From: Selaginella moellendorffii
Lineage: Eukaryota > Streptophyta > Lycopodiopsida > Selaginellales > Selaginellaceae
Direction of reading: 5' to 3'
Length of the DNA: 64,000 nt
Assembly (NCBI RefSeq): GCF_000143415.4
Contig: NW_003314325.1
Coordinates: forward strand, 276,149 to 340,148
Part shown: piece after piece, positions 45,705-56,861 of the stretch
Layout: each line of letters starts with the position of its first letter
How positions within the stretch are numbered: position 1 is the first letter of the stretch
The notes under the pieces: model-generated
The model's input: only the letters and a program-made list of their open reading frames with translations
What the model was told of the DNA's origin: nothing
Database searches by the model: none
Translations under genes and position numbers: made by a program

Positions 45705-47355
45705 CGGTTTCTCGTAGGAATTCTAGCGGCCCGGGGAAGATGGAGGGCGCCGGCGAGGAGGTTTGTAGGCCGAGCGAGGAGAAGAGCGTCAGGGTGTTCA
45801 AGCGCAGGGAAATTGGGACGTTTAACGAGGACAAGAGCAAGAACGGTAGGAATGGGGGGAAAACGAATGGAAAATCCAAGGCCGGGAGCGAGGAGAAGCC
45901 ACCGGATGCAAAGAGACGTCGCCAGCGCTTGGTTCTCGAGGTTCGTATCCTTCGTTCCTTTCTTTGATCCTTTTCATCCTTTGCTTGTGGGCTAACTTTT
46001 GTCATTCTTTTTGTATATGAATCCAGGGCTCGGACGAGGACTCCGAACCGTCCGAGAAGAATGGCAATGGAAGTAAAGACTCTTCCAGCCCGAGCAAGCG
46101 AGCGGAGTCCAAACCGGTTGCCAAGGCCGCTCCGGAGTGCGTGGGGTTGAGGAAAAGCTCGCGAGTTGTGAAGAGACGCACCTTCGACGACGAGATAGAC
46201 TTTGACGAGGTGATAAAACGTAGGAGGAGGCCGCCGCAGCAGGATAGTGCGAAGGAGGCTGCTGCCAAACAAGTTGACGAGAACACGGACAGTGCGGATG
46301 ACGATCACCCGAGGAAGAAGCCAAGGAGAGGAAGCATTCAGGAGCTCCAGTCCGCCAGCGAAAAGCCAAAACAACGAGGTGGTTCGGTAGTAACTCAAGA
46401 GAATGCTGTGCCAAGGGAAAAGCCCCTGACTGCAAGACAAAGGGCTATGCAAGCGAAGGATAGCGGCATACTAGAACAACCAAGTACGTCTGGAAGAGAC
46501 GAGGCTCAGAAGGTAGATTCTCCGAGCGATAGCGTCGACTCGAAGGAGAAAGCGACAGTGCCTTTGACGGCCAGGCAGAGGTCGCTTCAAGCATGCAAGG
46601 ACGGCGACGGGAACTTTGGGCTCATTGAGTTTCCCGAGGGTCTAAACCATACAGATCGAAGTACGTCACTGGTCTTTTTGGTTCTTTGTCCTTTTTTTTT
46701 TCCTTCATGGTAAAGTGTTTGGATGCAGGACGGAAAGCCAAACTTACTGACGAAGAAAAGCTTGCGAAGAAAGCTGAAGCGGCTAGCAAACGAAAACAGC
46801 AAGTAGAAAAGGCTGCAAAGGAGATACAGGTAACTTTATTTGCGTATCATGGACCAAAGTAAACCGTTGTTTCTCTTATGCAGGCGTCTGCCATACAAAA
46901 AATCCTGAATCAGGACTCAAATAGAAAGAAAAGAGAGGAAAAAATACAAAAGCAAAAACAAGAACTGGCAGAGGTTTGTGACTCTTATCAGAGTTTCAAG
47001 CTCGTAACTCGAGAAACTATGTGCAGGAAAAGAAAGCTGCTGAATTGGAAGTCGCTACTAACTCCGTTCGCTGGATTATGGGTCCTTCTGGGACTACGGT
47101 TTCGTGGGCTCAAGATGAGTTTCCAGCTCTTTTCTCTTCCGGGCCTATAAGGCAAGTCTTTTTCGAGGTACGAGTGGAATGACAATTTTGCTGTGCTTTT
47201 GCAGGTATCCCCCTCCTCGGGAAAAGTGCGCTGCATGTGATAATGCGTACAAATATCGGGATTCGAAGTCCAATCTGCCTCTTTGCAGCCTGCAATGTTA
47301 CAAGGCAGTGCAACAACCATTGAAGCCGGCATTAGAAGTTTCTCCGGCTCAGTAG
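45605..47355 (+). CDS. INO80 complex subunit B / IES2-like with HIT zinc finger
   Basis: Six exons give 478 residues: 45605-45940, 46027-46660, 46729-46829, 46884-46973, 47027-47151 and 47205-47355. This is a nuclear subunit of the INO80 chromatin remodeller. The first half is basic and disordered (GLRKSSRVVKRRTFDDEIDF). Two copies of PLTARQRxxQA follow, then FPEGLNHTDR and a charged PAPA-1-like helix (KLTDEEKLAKKAEAASKRKQ). The C-terminus carries a HIT-type zinc finger with CAACDNAYKYRDSKSNLPLC and SLQCYK. The intron between exons 5 and 6 has a GC donor (AAG|GCAAGT); the nearby canonical GT donor would destroy the zinc finger. An overlapping out-of-frame uORF starts at 45528. Confidence 0.88.
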
Positions 47356-47598
47356 TTGTGATGAGGTACCATTGAAATTCATACTTTTTTCAGCTAAACG
47401 ATCTAGCTGGTAGCACAGGCAAATTGTGGTTACGCAGACAAATATGTTCTAAAGAAAATCGAAAGTGATAGTACCTTGGGCGACACACGATTGTCATTCA
47501 CTCGTTTTGGTTTGGACTAACTTGTTTGTTATAAGTTTGTTGCAGTGGCATATAAGGCTCGCTCTGGCCTTTCCAGTGGCCGTTGCTAGTGCTTTCAG

Positions 47599-48388
47599 AT
47601 GAGCACTTCACTGCTGGTAGTCTTCTTCATCCTTACAAGGTAAGACAGCAAACTTTTGTCTTTCGATAGACTGGCTAACAGTGAAATGACAGGGCGGCCG
47701 TCGCCGAGGATGCAGCTCCACCACTCATGCAGCCTATACAGGATTTTCCTCCCGCGTTTGATCCTCCTCCGCCTCCACAGCAGGACGGGGCTTCCACGGT
47801 TCGAATTTTTAACAAGGCCAACCCCTCGCTCTCGCTAACCGGTTTGTGGAATGGGAAAGTGGTGATGACGCTTGGAAACGGGACGATGCCTTACCAGGTC
47901 GGATGTTATACACGTTCTTTGCTCCTCCTTTTTGGCTCATTCTTTTCTCTTCCGCTTGCAGCAATGGTTTGTAGATACTTCGTGGGGGACGAGATTCACA
48001 GACGCGGTTGGCTACAAGGCCTTCATGCTGGTGAACAAGGCGACTGGCATGATACTCCGGCATGGCTACTTGGAAAACTCCGCGGTAAGCAAGCTTGGAA
48101 CTTGATAGAGCACGAAGTTTACTCGTGTGTCTTTCCTTCTATATCTTACAGGTGAGTTGCGGGATCGTGAAGGGCGACTTGGTGGATAGCTTGTGGACGA
48201 GAGGCCCCGACTTACAGGGATTCCACACCATCAGAGCTTGCAGCAAAGTGGAGCTGATAATGGACGTGGAGCGCGCGGACTTGAAGAAGCACATACTCTT
48301 GAAAGAAGGATGCAAAGTGGTGATGTTTAAGATGAGCCAGGAAGAAACACAGTACTGGAGAATGGAAGCCATAGTTTCATCGAGCTAA
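47599..48388 (+). CDS. EUL-type (ricin-B-like) lectin with N-terminal signal peptide
   Basis: Four exons give 201 residues: 47599-47639, 47693-47897, 47962-48084 and 48152-48388. The lectin domain matches Euonymus-type (EULS3-like) proteins: VRIFNKANPSLSLT, YQQWFVDTSWGTRFTD, GYKAFMLVNKATGMIL, SLWTRGPDLQGFHTIR and WRMEAI, with QxW motifs of a beta-trefoil. A proline-rich linker DFPPAFDPPPPP precedes it. Exon 1 encodes a hydrophobic leader (STSLLVVFFILT, then AAVAEDA), a good signal peptide, whereas EUL lectins are usually nucleocytoplasmic. An internal ATG at 47727 would give the usual soluble form. It starts only 244 bp after the IES2 stop, so the promoter is very short. Stop is TAA at 48386-48388. 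Confidence 0.85.
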
Positions 48389-48678
48389 GGAATGAAAAAT
48401 TATAGATTTTGGAGTAACGTCCGATCAAATCTCTTACGTTAGAGTCCACATACCATGTACGGGAAAAAGATATCCTTGTCTACCGCAAGGTCGTAGCCTC
48501 CGTGGAGATAGGTGGTAACTGTCAATGGCTGTTGTTAACGTTTGCGGCCAGGATCCTCGCAAGCTCTTGGAATGGACGGCTGTCATTGCTCGTGCTCGCC
48601 ACGAGAATAAAGCGAGTTCCTTTGGAACGATCCGGCTTCCTCGTTCCAGTGTCGAGAGAGAAAGAGAGAGTAGCGAGG

Positions 48679-49611
48679 ATGATCCTGGAGGTTCTCGCGA
48701 GGAATGCTTTCGAGGAGTTTGCGGCGGGAATGCTCAAGCCGGTGGCGGCGCTGGCGATTGTCGGCATGGCGATCGCGCTGTCGCTCGTCCAGCGGCTTCA
48801 ACTGGAGCAGGAGATGGTCACCTCCATCGCCAGAGCCTTCGTCCAGCTCGCCCTCATCGGCTTCATCCTCCAGTTCATCTTCGAGCAGAAGAACGCCGTC
48901 TGGATCTTCGTGGCTTACACCTTCATGGTAAGATCTCTTCTTTCTCCTGCTTGTTCTTCGTCTAGAGCTTGAGAAAGAAAAAAAAGAATCGTACCTTGTA
49001 GGTGATCGTCGCGGGATACACGGCGGGGCGACGAGCAAGACACGTCCCACGAAGTCCATACATCGCTGGAATCTCCATCTTCATCGGCACTGGTGTTACG
49101 CTTGCGCTGCTACTGCTGCTTCGAGTGTTTCCTCTCACGCCCCGCTACATGATCCCGGTGAGTGGAATGATGGTTGGAAACTCCATGACAGTCACCGGGG
49201 TCGCCATGAAAAACCTGCGAGACAACCTCAAGATGCAAATGAACCAGGTAAAGGCTCTTAGAACTAAGAAAACAAAATCACCTTTTGTTCTTCCAGGTTG
49301 AAACGGCTCTAGCTCTTGGAGCGACGCCGAGCCAGGCGATCAAGCGACCGATGAAGAGAACTTTGATACTGGCCTTGAGTCCCGTCCTGGACAACACGAA
49401 AACGGTGGGATTAATCTCGCTGCCTGGTGCGATGACGGGACTTATCATGGGTGGCGCGTCGCCGCTGGAAGCTGTGCGTCTCCAGATGGTGGTGATGAAC
49501 ATGCTCGTCGGGGCCGCTACTTTCAGCAGCCTTGTGGCCGCGTACTTGAGCTGGCAGTATTTTTTCACCAAGACCATGCAAGTCGAGACCAAGGTGTTCC
49601 TGGATGAGTGA
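48679..49611 (+). CDS. ALS3-like UPF0014 membrane protein
   Basis: Three exons give 269 residues: 48679-48927, 49002-49247 and 49297-49611. The protein is the membrane part of a half-type ABC system; in Arabidopsis ALS3 pairs with STAR1 and is required for aluminium tolerance, and bacterial FetB relatives act in metal export. Family motifs are GMLKPVAALAIV, SIARAFVQLALIGFILQFIF, GYTAGRRARHVPR, FPLTPRYMIPVSGMMVGNSM, ETALALGATPSQA, LSPVLDNTKTVGLISLPGAM and GGASPLEAVRLQ. About seven membrane helices can be drawn. Longer frames start at GTG 48502, but 48679 is the first in-frame ATG and gives the usual length. The gene converges with the MWFE gene. Confidence 0.93.
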
Positions 49612-49855
49612 AGTAAATGTTAGTTTCATGGAGAAAATCGCGGAAAACTTACAAAGGCTTGAGAATCTTGGCGAGGATTTTGAGCTCTCTGGAACAAAGA
49701 AACCGATCCTTCACAGGCAGAAATCCAAGAGAACAACGTGAAATTTCCACCGGACGAATGGAAATCGAATGAGAAGAAATAGTTCTCGACCGAAAGGCTG
49801 GAAGTTCTTATGAAACACAAGAAAGTTCTTACAAACAAAAGATTCCTGGCCAGTG

Positions 49856-50202
49856 CTAGGCGGCAGCTTGGGCTTCCTGGAAAAAATCCAAAAGCGAGAG
49901 GATAAGCAGGAATTTCTAGTTTGGAATCCTTCTAGTGCTGATGATACCTGCTGCTGGGCTTTCTCAATTATGCGCCTATCCCTGTCGTCCATGAGCTTGT
50001 CCCATTTATCGTTCCTCACGGGCTTGGGCTGCTCGATCCAATCCAAGAGAGATTTCACGGCCTACATTCTGGGAGAGGAAGTGCTGCTTGCTTAACTTAC
50101 CTTGCCCATGGTCTTGACATGAGCCATATGAGGAAGATAGCCCATCAGAAAGAGAGCGCCGCCAATGATGCCCATCGGGACCATGCTATGCCACCACGCC
50201 AT
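49856..50202 (-). CDS. Mitochondrial complex I subunit MWFE (NDUFA1-type)
   Basis: Three exons give 67 residues: 50202-50101, 50028-49948 and 49876-49856. Exon 3 is only 21 bp and encodes EAQAAA and the stop. The protein opens MAWWHSMVPMGIIGGALFLMG, a single membrane helix, followed by PKPVRNDKWDKLMDDRDRRI. This matches the small plant NDUFA1-like subunit, an accessory subunit in the membrane arm of respiratory complex I. The usual length is about 65 residues. The start was chosen on the WW motif directly after the ATG. Without splicing, the second exon would run on through about 40 unrelated residues. Confidence 0.88.
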
Positions 50203-51435
50203 AGCTCAAATGCCCTAATTCTTACATCTTAAAGCATTTTGAAAATTTCCAATTTTTTATGAATCAATAATTTGTAATTATAATTATAATAAAATTTTCT
50301 TACCTGATCAAAGAATTATTTATATTTTAATAGATGTAAAATGTGAAAATCCCTATATTTAGAGTAGGAGTAATAAGATATAATTTTAAAAAATATTAAT
50401 TTTAATGGGCTTATAATGTTTTAAAAACCATTTTTTTATATTTCTTAGTAATGGAAACCACAATTATGAGTAGTTTTTATTACACATTTCTAAGTCCTTC
50501 TAAAAATCTTCACTTCTTTTATGTAACATTCTTTTCTAAAGATGTTTTATATGTTGAAAAATATATAAATTTGCAAAAATATATTACTTATTATTTCTTT
50601 CATATAGGCTCTTTTAAAATTTATATTTTAAATTTTCACATAAAAGTTTTTTACATCTTTATCCATAATTAACATTTGCATAATGTAATTTTGAAGTTTC
50701 TCAAAGATTTTATCTCCTTTAAAAGTTCAAATGGAGCATAAAATGCAAAAATATTCATAAAGATATTATTGATAACAAAGAATTACAAAAAAGAAAAAAA
50801 TTTATATTCATCTTTAATAAAAAAAAATTCATTTGAGCTCATAAACATCATCTTCTCGTAAACTTGATCCTTGAATATTCTTCAAGAATCAAACTACATT
50901 ATCCATAACTTGTCAACTAATGTCATGATCACACTCTATATTAATAAAAAATGGCAAAACACCAAGAATAGGACAAATCATGTAATCACATCCCACAAAA
51001 GTTGAAAATGACAACATATCAAGGATGGGTACAACACCAACATAATCACAACTCATAACACCAAAAGTTCAATCTAACAGAGTAGCATTAACAACTTCAA
51101 ATGATATACTCCTTGATTAATAATTGCATGGCATGGTAGAAGAAGAGAATGCAATAAAGATCAAAAGAAAGAACAGATTTATAGCTAAAATTCTAAATCT
51201 TGGAAAAAATTCATACAAATCTAGATTTAAAAGAGAATGAAGAAATAAAAACAAAAAATACAATCCCAAACACTAGAGTAAAACACTATTAAAAAGTTTT
51301 ACCCTTCAAGGACAAATTGTAGTGCCTCTCATCTCGATATCGAAATAAATATATTAATTAGGGTTTAGACCCCTACTTATATACAGTCCATATGCTTTAG
51401 TACTAGACTTAGTGGCAGGGTAATACATGTATATG

Positions 51436-51466
<31 letters not shown>

Positions 51467-52274
51467 ATTTACAAATTGTAAGCCACAAATTTTTCCTTTC
51501 CAATTTGTTAACTTACCTTGTATATTTGACCACCACTGCCTTAGCCTTAGTTAAATTTCCTCGCCAAGGTTTCTATTTATTGTATTAACTCCTACTTGGT
51601 CCTGCTTAATTTCAGCAACTCACTATACGAATAATAGAGCATTAGCCATCCATCCATAGATTCCCAAATTTTCTCCAAATCCCCCTCTCTAATTAGACTG
51701 AACTTAAAGTTTAATTACACTCCCCATAAGCACAAGTAATCAAGCACACCAAGCCTCCATGTTTTTAACATCTCTTGGTACAATAAAATTTGATCATGGG
51801 ACCCTCTAAATCCTAAACCTTGGGTGCAACACTTATTTCAGAGCACCTAAAGGAAAGACCATGGCATAACAACCCAATATAAATATCTCTACTCCCCCAC
51901 TTTCATCCTGAAGGGAAGGTCCAAACCCCTAAAAAGGGGTGAAGACTAATAAACTGAAAGGTACTTAAGTGGGGCACCATCCCACAAAAGTCAAGAACAT
52001 TATAATTAATTTCCCTTTCAATTAAGTGGCCCACTTCAAACATTAGAGGTAATATCTAAAACATGGGCAAGGCAGGAACTCCCACATTGTCAACACAGAG
52101 TGCCGGATCCCATCGCAACTGCTGTGTTTCATGGAACGTTCTCCAAGCCTATCCATCCTTTAAATACTTTCACAACCATCTCACAACTCAAGGAAAGAAA
52201 GAGGTCACTCTTCTAATTCTTAGCATTGCTCTCTCGTTTGTTTCCTCAAGTTCCAGGGGTCACTCAAGAACACG
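50203..52274. other. AT-rich gene-free tract and germin 1 upstream region
   Basis: About 2 kb of strongly AT-rich DNA from 50220 to 51900, then more balanced sequence leading to the germin-like gene. A compound TA/TG microsatellite lies at about 51430-51467. No coding region is seen; ORFs are AT-driven. The motif CACATTGTCAACACA (52083-52097) recurs upstream of the second germin gene, and a TTTAAATAC TATA-like box lies at 52159-52167. Confidence 0.5.
51430..51467. repeat. TA/TG compound microsatellite
   Basis: Alternating TA repeats pass directly into TG repeats, about 38 bp in all. Confidence 0.85.
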
Positions 52275-52925
52275 ATGATGATCACACTCTTCCAATTTCT
52301 CGTCATTGCGGCACCAATCTTCCAGGTGATCACAGCCTCCGACGCCGATCCCCTCCAGGACTTTTGTGTGGCCGACCTCGCAAAGGACCTCACTCTCAAT
52401 GGCTACCCTTGCAAGCGAGCAGCCAACACCACCACCGAGGATTTCATCTTCTCCGGCCTTCGAAACTCCGCAAACACCAGCGGCCCATCGAGAGCCGACG
52501 CGGTGTTTGGCTTCGTCCACAGTTATCCGGGGCTCAACTCTCTCGGCCTCTCCATAGCCAGGCTCGACTGGGCTCCCGGCGGTCTCATCCCTCCACACAC
52601 GCACCCGCGAGGCTCAGAGATCATCTACGTCGTGGAAGGGAGCTTGTACGCCGGATTCGTCACCACCCAGAACCAGCTCTTTGCTCGGGTCATCTCCAAA
52701 GGCGACGTGATGATCTTCCCGCGGGGTTTGATACACTGGCAGCTCAACGTTGGTAACACCACCGCCATGGCCGTGGTGACGCTGGATTCGCAGTCACCGG
52801 GCTTCCAGCTTATCGCAAGCTCCATGTTTGGATCGGACATCCTGGACGAGGTGCTCGTCAAGACGTTCTTTATTGATGAGAATGCGGTTCGGCAGCTCAA
52901 GGCGACGTTCTCTGGCTCCTCCTAA
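52275..52925 (+). CDS. Germin-like protein 1 (cupin)
   Basis: An intronless 216-residue protein with a signal peptide (ITLFQFLVIAAPIFQVITA, cleaved before SDADPLQDFC). Germin-like proteins are secreted metal-binding cupins of the cell wall, some with superoxide dismutase or oxalate oxidase activity. Paired cysteines lie in DFCVADL and NGYPCKRA. Germin box 1 is PGGLIPPHTHPRGSEIIYVV (two His, one Glu for manganese) and box 2 is GDVMIFPRGLIHWQLN (third His). An N-glycosylation site is at ANTTTED. Two ATGs are adjacent at the start. It is the first of a tandem pair with 53976-54626 and both lie in the same orientation with related upstream sequence. Confidence 0.93.
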   Translation: MMITLFQFLVIAAPIFQVITASDADPLQDFCVADLAKDLTLNGYPCKRAANTTTEDFIFSGLRNSANTSGPSRADAVFGFVHSYPGLNSLGLSIARLDWAPGGLIPPHTHPRGSEIIYVVEGSLYAGFVTTQNQLFARVISKGDVMIFPRGLIHWQLNVGNTTAMAVVTLDSQSPGFQLIASSMFGSDILDEVLVKTFFIDENAVRQLKATFSGSS

Positions 52926-53975
52926 ATAGTTCACTTGAAAGTAAAAATAAATTTTGTACGGTAGATTTTATGGAAACTTGATCGTTCTTTCTTTCATTTT
53001 CAACACGTTAACTTCACTGACGTTTGTCGACTTTGTCGCTTAGTTTATTTTTCATGTGCATAAATTGACGTGGAGGAGATGAGTGTGTTGTCCAGATCCA
53101 GCAGCGGCAGGAGCGTCACACTCTCATCATATTTTAAAGGTTTATTTAGGAAAGGTCCACAAAGTTGAAATATTGTCTCACACTTTTGGAGATGATAAAT
53201 TTCTTCTTATTGACCTTATCTAGCACATTTTATATAATTTTTTAGTACACTATTGATTTCTTTAAGATTCTCCGATTTGAAACTGGCCAGCAAGCAAATC
53301 CAACAAAAGTACACCACTGCCATTCCGGCCGCAAGGAAATGTGCTACTGGAAGACCAAAGGGGGATTGTCCAAGTACTGGAATCGTGATTTTGATCACAT
53401 GATGTCTTTTATTATACGTTCCACACTCTAGCATAAAACGGTCCGGATGGGAAATTAGAGGCCGGGGGATTGGTTGGACGATGCAAACGATTGCGAAATG
53501 AAGGGAATTTTAGGATTGTTTCATTTTGTGATACATAAAACATCTATACTTTCTAAACTTCACACTCATATTTTAAAGAAACTCACTGGAAGTCAAGATC
53601 ATTTGAAACTAGAAAACTATTGGCAGGCTGACGTGTCAGTTGTGCAGAGTTTTTGGGGAGCTAGGCGTGGCAAAGGGGAGCCCGATGGAGCTTTGGAAAT
53701 GCGTACAAAGATTATTTCGACAAAGAATGCATACACCGAAGATCAGAAACTTGTGGATCTAAAACAGATGTAAATCATGGCGTGTCAAGCAGGACCTTCC
53801 ACATTGTCAACACATTGCACCTTCCATCCTTCGTGGAACCTCCACATTGTCTTGGCACCCACGCCTTTTCATCCTTCAAATACCATCTCACAACTCAAGG
53901 TACTTCTCAAAAAAGAGATCCACTCTTCCTTTAGTTCTTCTCACAATCGTTTGTTTCCTCAAGCTCAAAAACACG
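52926..53975. other. Spacer between the germin-like genes
   Basis: About 1 kb. A minus-strand ORF of 72 codons (53216-53434) has one hydrophobic stretch but no family resemblance. The 3' part (53786-53975) is homologous to the region upstream of germin gene 1, including ACATTGTCAACACA at 53801-53814 and TTTGTTTCCTCAAG just before the ATG. Confidence 0.5.
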
Positions 53976-54626
53976 ATGATGTTCACACTCCTCCAACTTC
54001 TCGTCATTGCGGCACCAATCTTCCAGGTGATCTTAGCCTCCGACCCCGATCCCCTCCAGGATTTTTGCGTGGCCGACCTCGCAAAGGACCTCACTCTCAA
54101 TGGCTACCCTTGCAAGCGAGCAGCCAATACCACCACCGAGGATTTCATCTTCTCGGGCCTTCGAAACTCCGGAAACACCAGTGTCCCATCGAGAGCCGTG
54201 GCGACATTTGGCTTCGTCAACGATTATCCGGGGCTCAACACTCTCGGCCTCGCCATAGCCAGGCTCGACTTTGCTCCCGGCGGTCTCATCCCTCCACACA
54301 CGCACCCGCGAGGCTCGGAGATCATCTACGTCGTGGAAGGGAGCTTGTACGCCGGATTCGTCACCACCCAGAACCAGCTCTTTGCTCGGGTCATCTCCAA
54401 AGGCGACGTGATGATCTTCCCGCGGGGTTTGATCCACTGGCAGCTCAACGTTGGTAACACCACCGCCATGGCCGTGGTGACGCTGGATTCGCAGTCACCG
54501 GGCATCCAGCTCATTGCAAGCTCCATGTTTGGATCGGACATCCTGGACGAGGTGCTCGTCAAGACCTTCTTTATTGATGAGAATGCGGTCCGGCAGCTCA
54601 AGGCGACGTTCTCTGGCTCCTCCTAA
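53976..54626 (+). CDS. Germin-like protein 2 (cupin), tandem copy
   Basis: An intronless 216-residue protein nearly identical to germin gene 1. The signal peptide reads FTLLQLLVIAAPIFQVILA. Differences cluster between residues 65 and 100 (for example VATFGFVNDYPGLNTLGLAIA against AVFGFVHSYPGLNSLGLSIA); the C-terminal 110 residues differ at only one position that I can see. All three metal-binding histidines and the glutamate are present. An in-frame ATG at 53847 would add 43 residues, but the alignment with gene 1 and the signal peptide support 53976. A recent tandem duplication, possibly with gene conversion of the 3' half. Confidence 0.93.
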   Translation: MMFTLLQLLVIAAPIFQVILASDPDPLQDFCVADLAKDLTLNGYPCKRAANTTTEDFIFSGLRNSGNTSVPSRAVATFGFVNDYPGLNTLGLAIARLDFAPGGLIPPHTHPRGSEIIYVVEGSLYAGFVTTQNQLFARVISKGDVMIFPRGLIHWQLNVGNTTAMAVVTLDSQSPGIQLIASSMFGSDILDEVLVKTFFIDENAVRQLKATFSGSS

Positions 54627-55446
54627 ATAGTTCATGGTTTCATATAGAAACTTTGCAAAATAATAACAAGCATCTCAACATAGCCCAAGTGGCACATTTT
54701 CAAAGGTGACGTGATGAAGTTGGAATTTACACCTTCACCACTGTTGGGACAAAGTCTTGCTTGCCCGGTCAACCCATAGTCAAAGTTGATTTCCGAATGA
54801 TGCTTTGAATTCGCTTAATGACGTGGCCTCTGGACTAGATCGCCGACAGGCCCAGCAAGATGGCGCAGGTAAACAAAACCATAATCTTTACAAAGCATGT
54901 TAACCAAGTGCCATTGTCGAGGACGTGTTCAAGCTTGCCTCTGGGTGGATGATGTTTGCCTCAGGGGTGTCAATCTCTCAAGCTCCTTATCATCTGCCAG
55001 GAAGCACAAGAACAATTTACTGGGACCAATGCCAAAAACAAAGGTGTCCACAAAGCTGTGTTTCTGGAGGCAGAGGTGTGAAAATGTGGAAACCTTTATC
55101 CTTTGTAGCCACAGGCGCTGGAAACAAACGCGAAAAAGCGGTGCTCAAGCCAAAAGAGAGGTTGTATTTCATCAAAAGTCTATCTCGACAAAAGCACACA
55201 GCCATGCAATTTCAAGCGCAAACAAACTATCAGTATGTCGAAAAGAAAGAATGCAAGCAAGCAAGCAGGCTATTAAACATGCCTATACAAAAATAAATAA
55301 TGCAGGAAAAATGCTGGGTAGAGAGGTTGAGGGACTCGCTGTTGGAATCGACTTTGCAGCCCGCAGCTCACTTGGCTTTCGTTGCCCTGTCACAACCTCA
55401 AGAATTAAGACTGTTCTTGTTCTGAATTGATTGCAGTTTGAGAGCT
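54627..55446. other. Spacer with possible double-bond reductase remnant
   Basis: About 820 bp between the second germin gene and the SR45-like gene. At 54859 a frame opens MAQVNKTIIFTKHV and later, after a frame change, reads LPQGCQSLKLL; this resembles the N-terminus of NADP-dependent alkenal double-bond reductases (MA.VNK..I..YV..., LPLG..., LKLLYLS). Stops and shifts follow at once, so if real it is a short dead fragment at about 54859-55000. Confidence 0.3.
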
Positions 55447-56861
55447 TACTGGTTGGTGTTCTTTGGAGAAACAGGACTTCGGCTGGGACTGCTGCTGGTA
55501 GCTCTACAATCAAAGAGAAAGTTAGTGGAAAGCGCCGACAGCGAAAGGATACCTCTTTGGACTTCTGCTTCTCGTAGATTTCCTTGCTCCCCCCCGGACA
55601 GGTGATCTCTGCTTTTGCAGCAGTGAGAAAACAAAAACAGGATTGAGAAGTATTACAGCTACTTACTCTTCTCACTGGACTAGGAGATCCGGATGAGTAG
55701 GAGCTTGACCTGCCCCGCCTGTTTGGTGGTGATCTTGCTCTGGAAACACAGTATTGTTAGCCAGCAAGAATTTGAAGCAAGGAAAACAAACCTTCTAGGA
55801 GCCGAACGCGATCTGGAACGTGATCGCATCATCCGCCTTGGAGGCGAGCGCATACGCCTCGGTGGAGGGGTCCTTGAACGACGTCGAACTGGGGAAGACC
55901 TCCGTGGTGGTGTACGTCCTCGCCTGACTGGAAGTGGTGACCTGGTTGCGAATAGCACAGCGGTAAAACCTCAGAACACATAAAGCTTTTCTATTGTATA
56001 CCTGCGCCTGTAAGGAGCTGGCGATCGCTGACGACCCATAGGCCTTCGTATTGGGCTCCTGCAAATTCATATAGCGCATTAGAATCACGATGAGGACGGC
56101 CGAGAGAAAATTTACCTGTTTGGAGACCTCCGTCGCCTTCGGAATCCTGGTGAAGGTGACCGTCGCCTTACCGGCGACGAAGCTGGTGGCCTTCGTCGCG
56201 GTGGCGCAGCGTCTCGTTTTGGAGACACCCCTCGTGCCGGGGATACCTTTCTTGTGAGCTTTACACTGATGACGAGTCCATCGACTTGAGCCTACAAACA
56301 AGGAAAAAAAAGTGTAAGTCCCACACACAGAAAAAAAAAGAAAGAAAAAGAATGCCAACCCCATCCATGAACTGTTGAGCTTTTTCAGCATCCGATTTGC
56401 TCTTGTAATCCACGTACGCAAATCCCTTTGGAAGATTCACCTGGAAAGAGGGGAAATTTAGAAGAAAAAAAAGAGAAGCCTACGCGAGAATGCTGTCAGG
56501 AAGAAGTGTTCTTTATCCTTACCGTCTTGTCCATCGCAAGATCCACAGCAATAATATCCCCATAGTTCCCTACACAAAGCAAAAAGATCAAAGTTTCGAG
56601 CGCTAGAACCCATGGGAGCCTACCGAAAATCTCCTTGAGATGGGACTCGTTCACATTCCTCGAGAGCTGGCTGACGTGCAAGCGGCTGGAATCCTCGGCC
56701 GGCTTGGCCAAGCGCTTTCTAGGGCTCCGGCTCCGCCCGGAACTGGCGCTCGTCCCGGACGACGACGCAGACCTGGATCGCGAGCGGGAGGAGCCCGAGT
56801 AGGAGCTAGATCCCGAGCGCGCCGGCGAGGACGATTTCGGCTTGACAACCTTGGTCGCCAT
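55447..56861 (-). CDS. SR45: SR45/RNPS1-like splicing factor
   Basis: Nine exons give 311 residues: 56861-56624, 56569-56523, 56440-56360, 56291-56116, 56058-56002, 55941-55792, 55739-55667, 55609-55554 and 55504-55447. RNPS1/SR45 is a peripheral exon-junction-complex component that regulates splicing in nuclear speckles. The layout is RS-rich N-terminus (SRSRSRSASSSG), one RRM (SRLHVSQLSRNVNESHLKEI, then GNYGDIIAVDLAMD, then KGFAYVDYKSKSDAEKAQ and DGLVISVKLT), then a long Arg/Ser/Pro-rich C-terminus (PPRRSSPVRRRSRTPPPRRM). It is shorter than Arabidopsis SR45 (about 414) because both RS regions are compact. A telo-box (AAACCCTAAACC, 56891-56902) lies 30 bp upstream of the start. Confidence 0.9.

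Noticed and set aside
45583-46452. 289-codon minus-strand ORF over IES2
   Set aside because: Antisense shadow of the supported exons; the zinc-finger gene explains the locus.
51430-51467. Possible regulatory Z-DNA element
   Set aside because: A plain TA/TG microsatellite in a gene-free tract is the simpler reading.
53216-53434. 72-codon minus-strand ORF with one hydrophobic stretch
   Set aside because: No homology that I recognise and no supporting context; likely chance.
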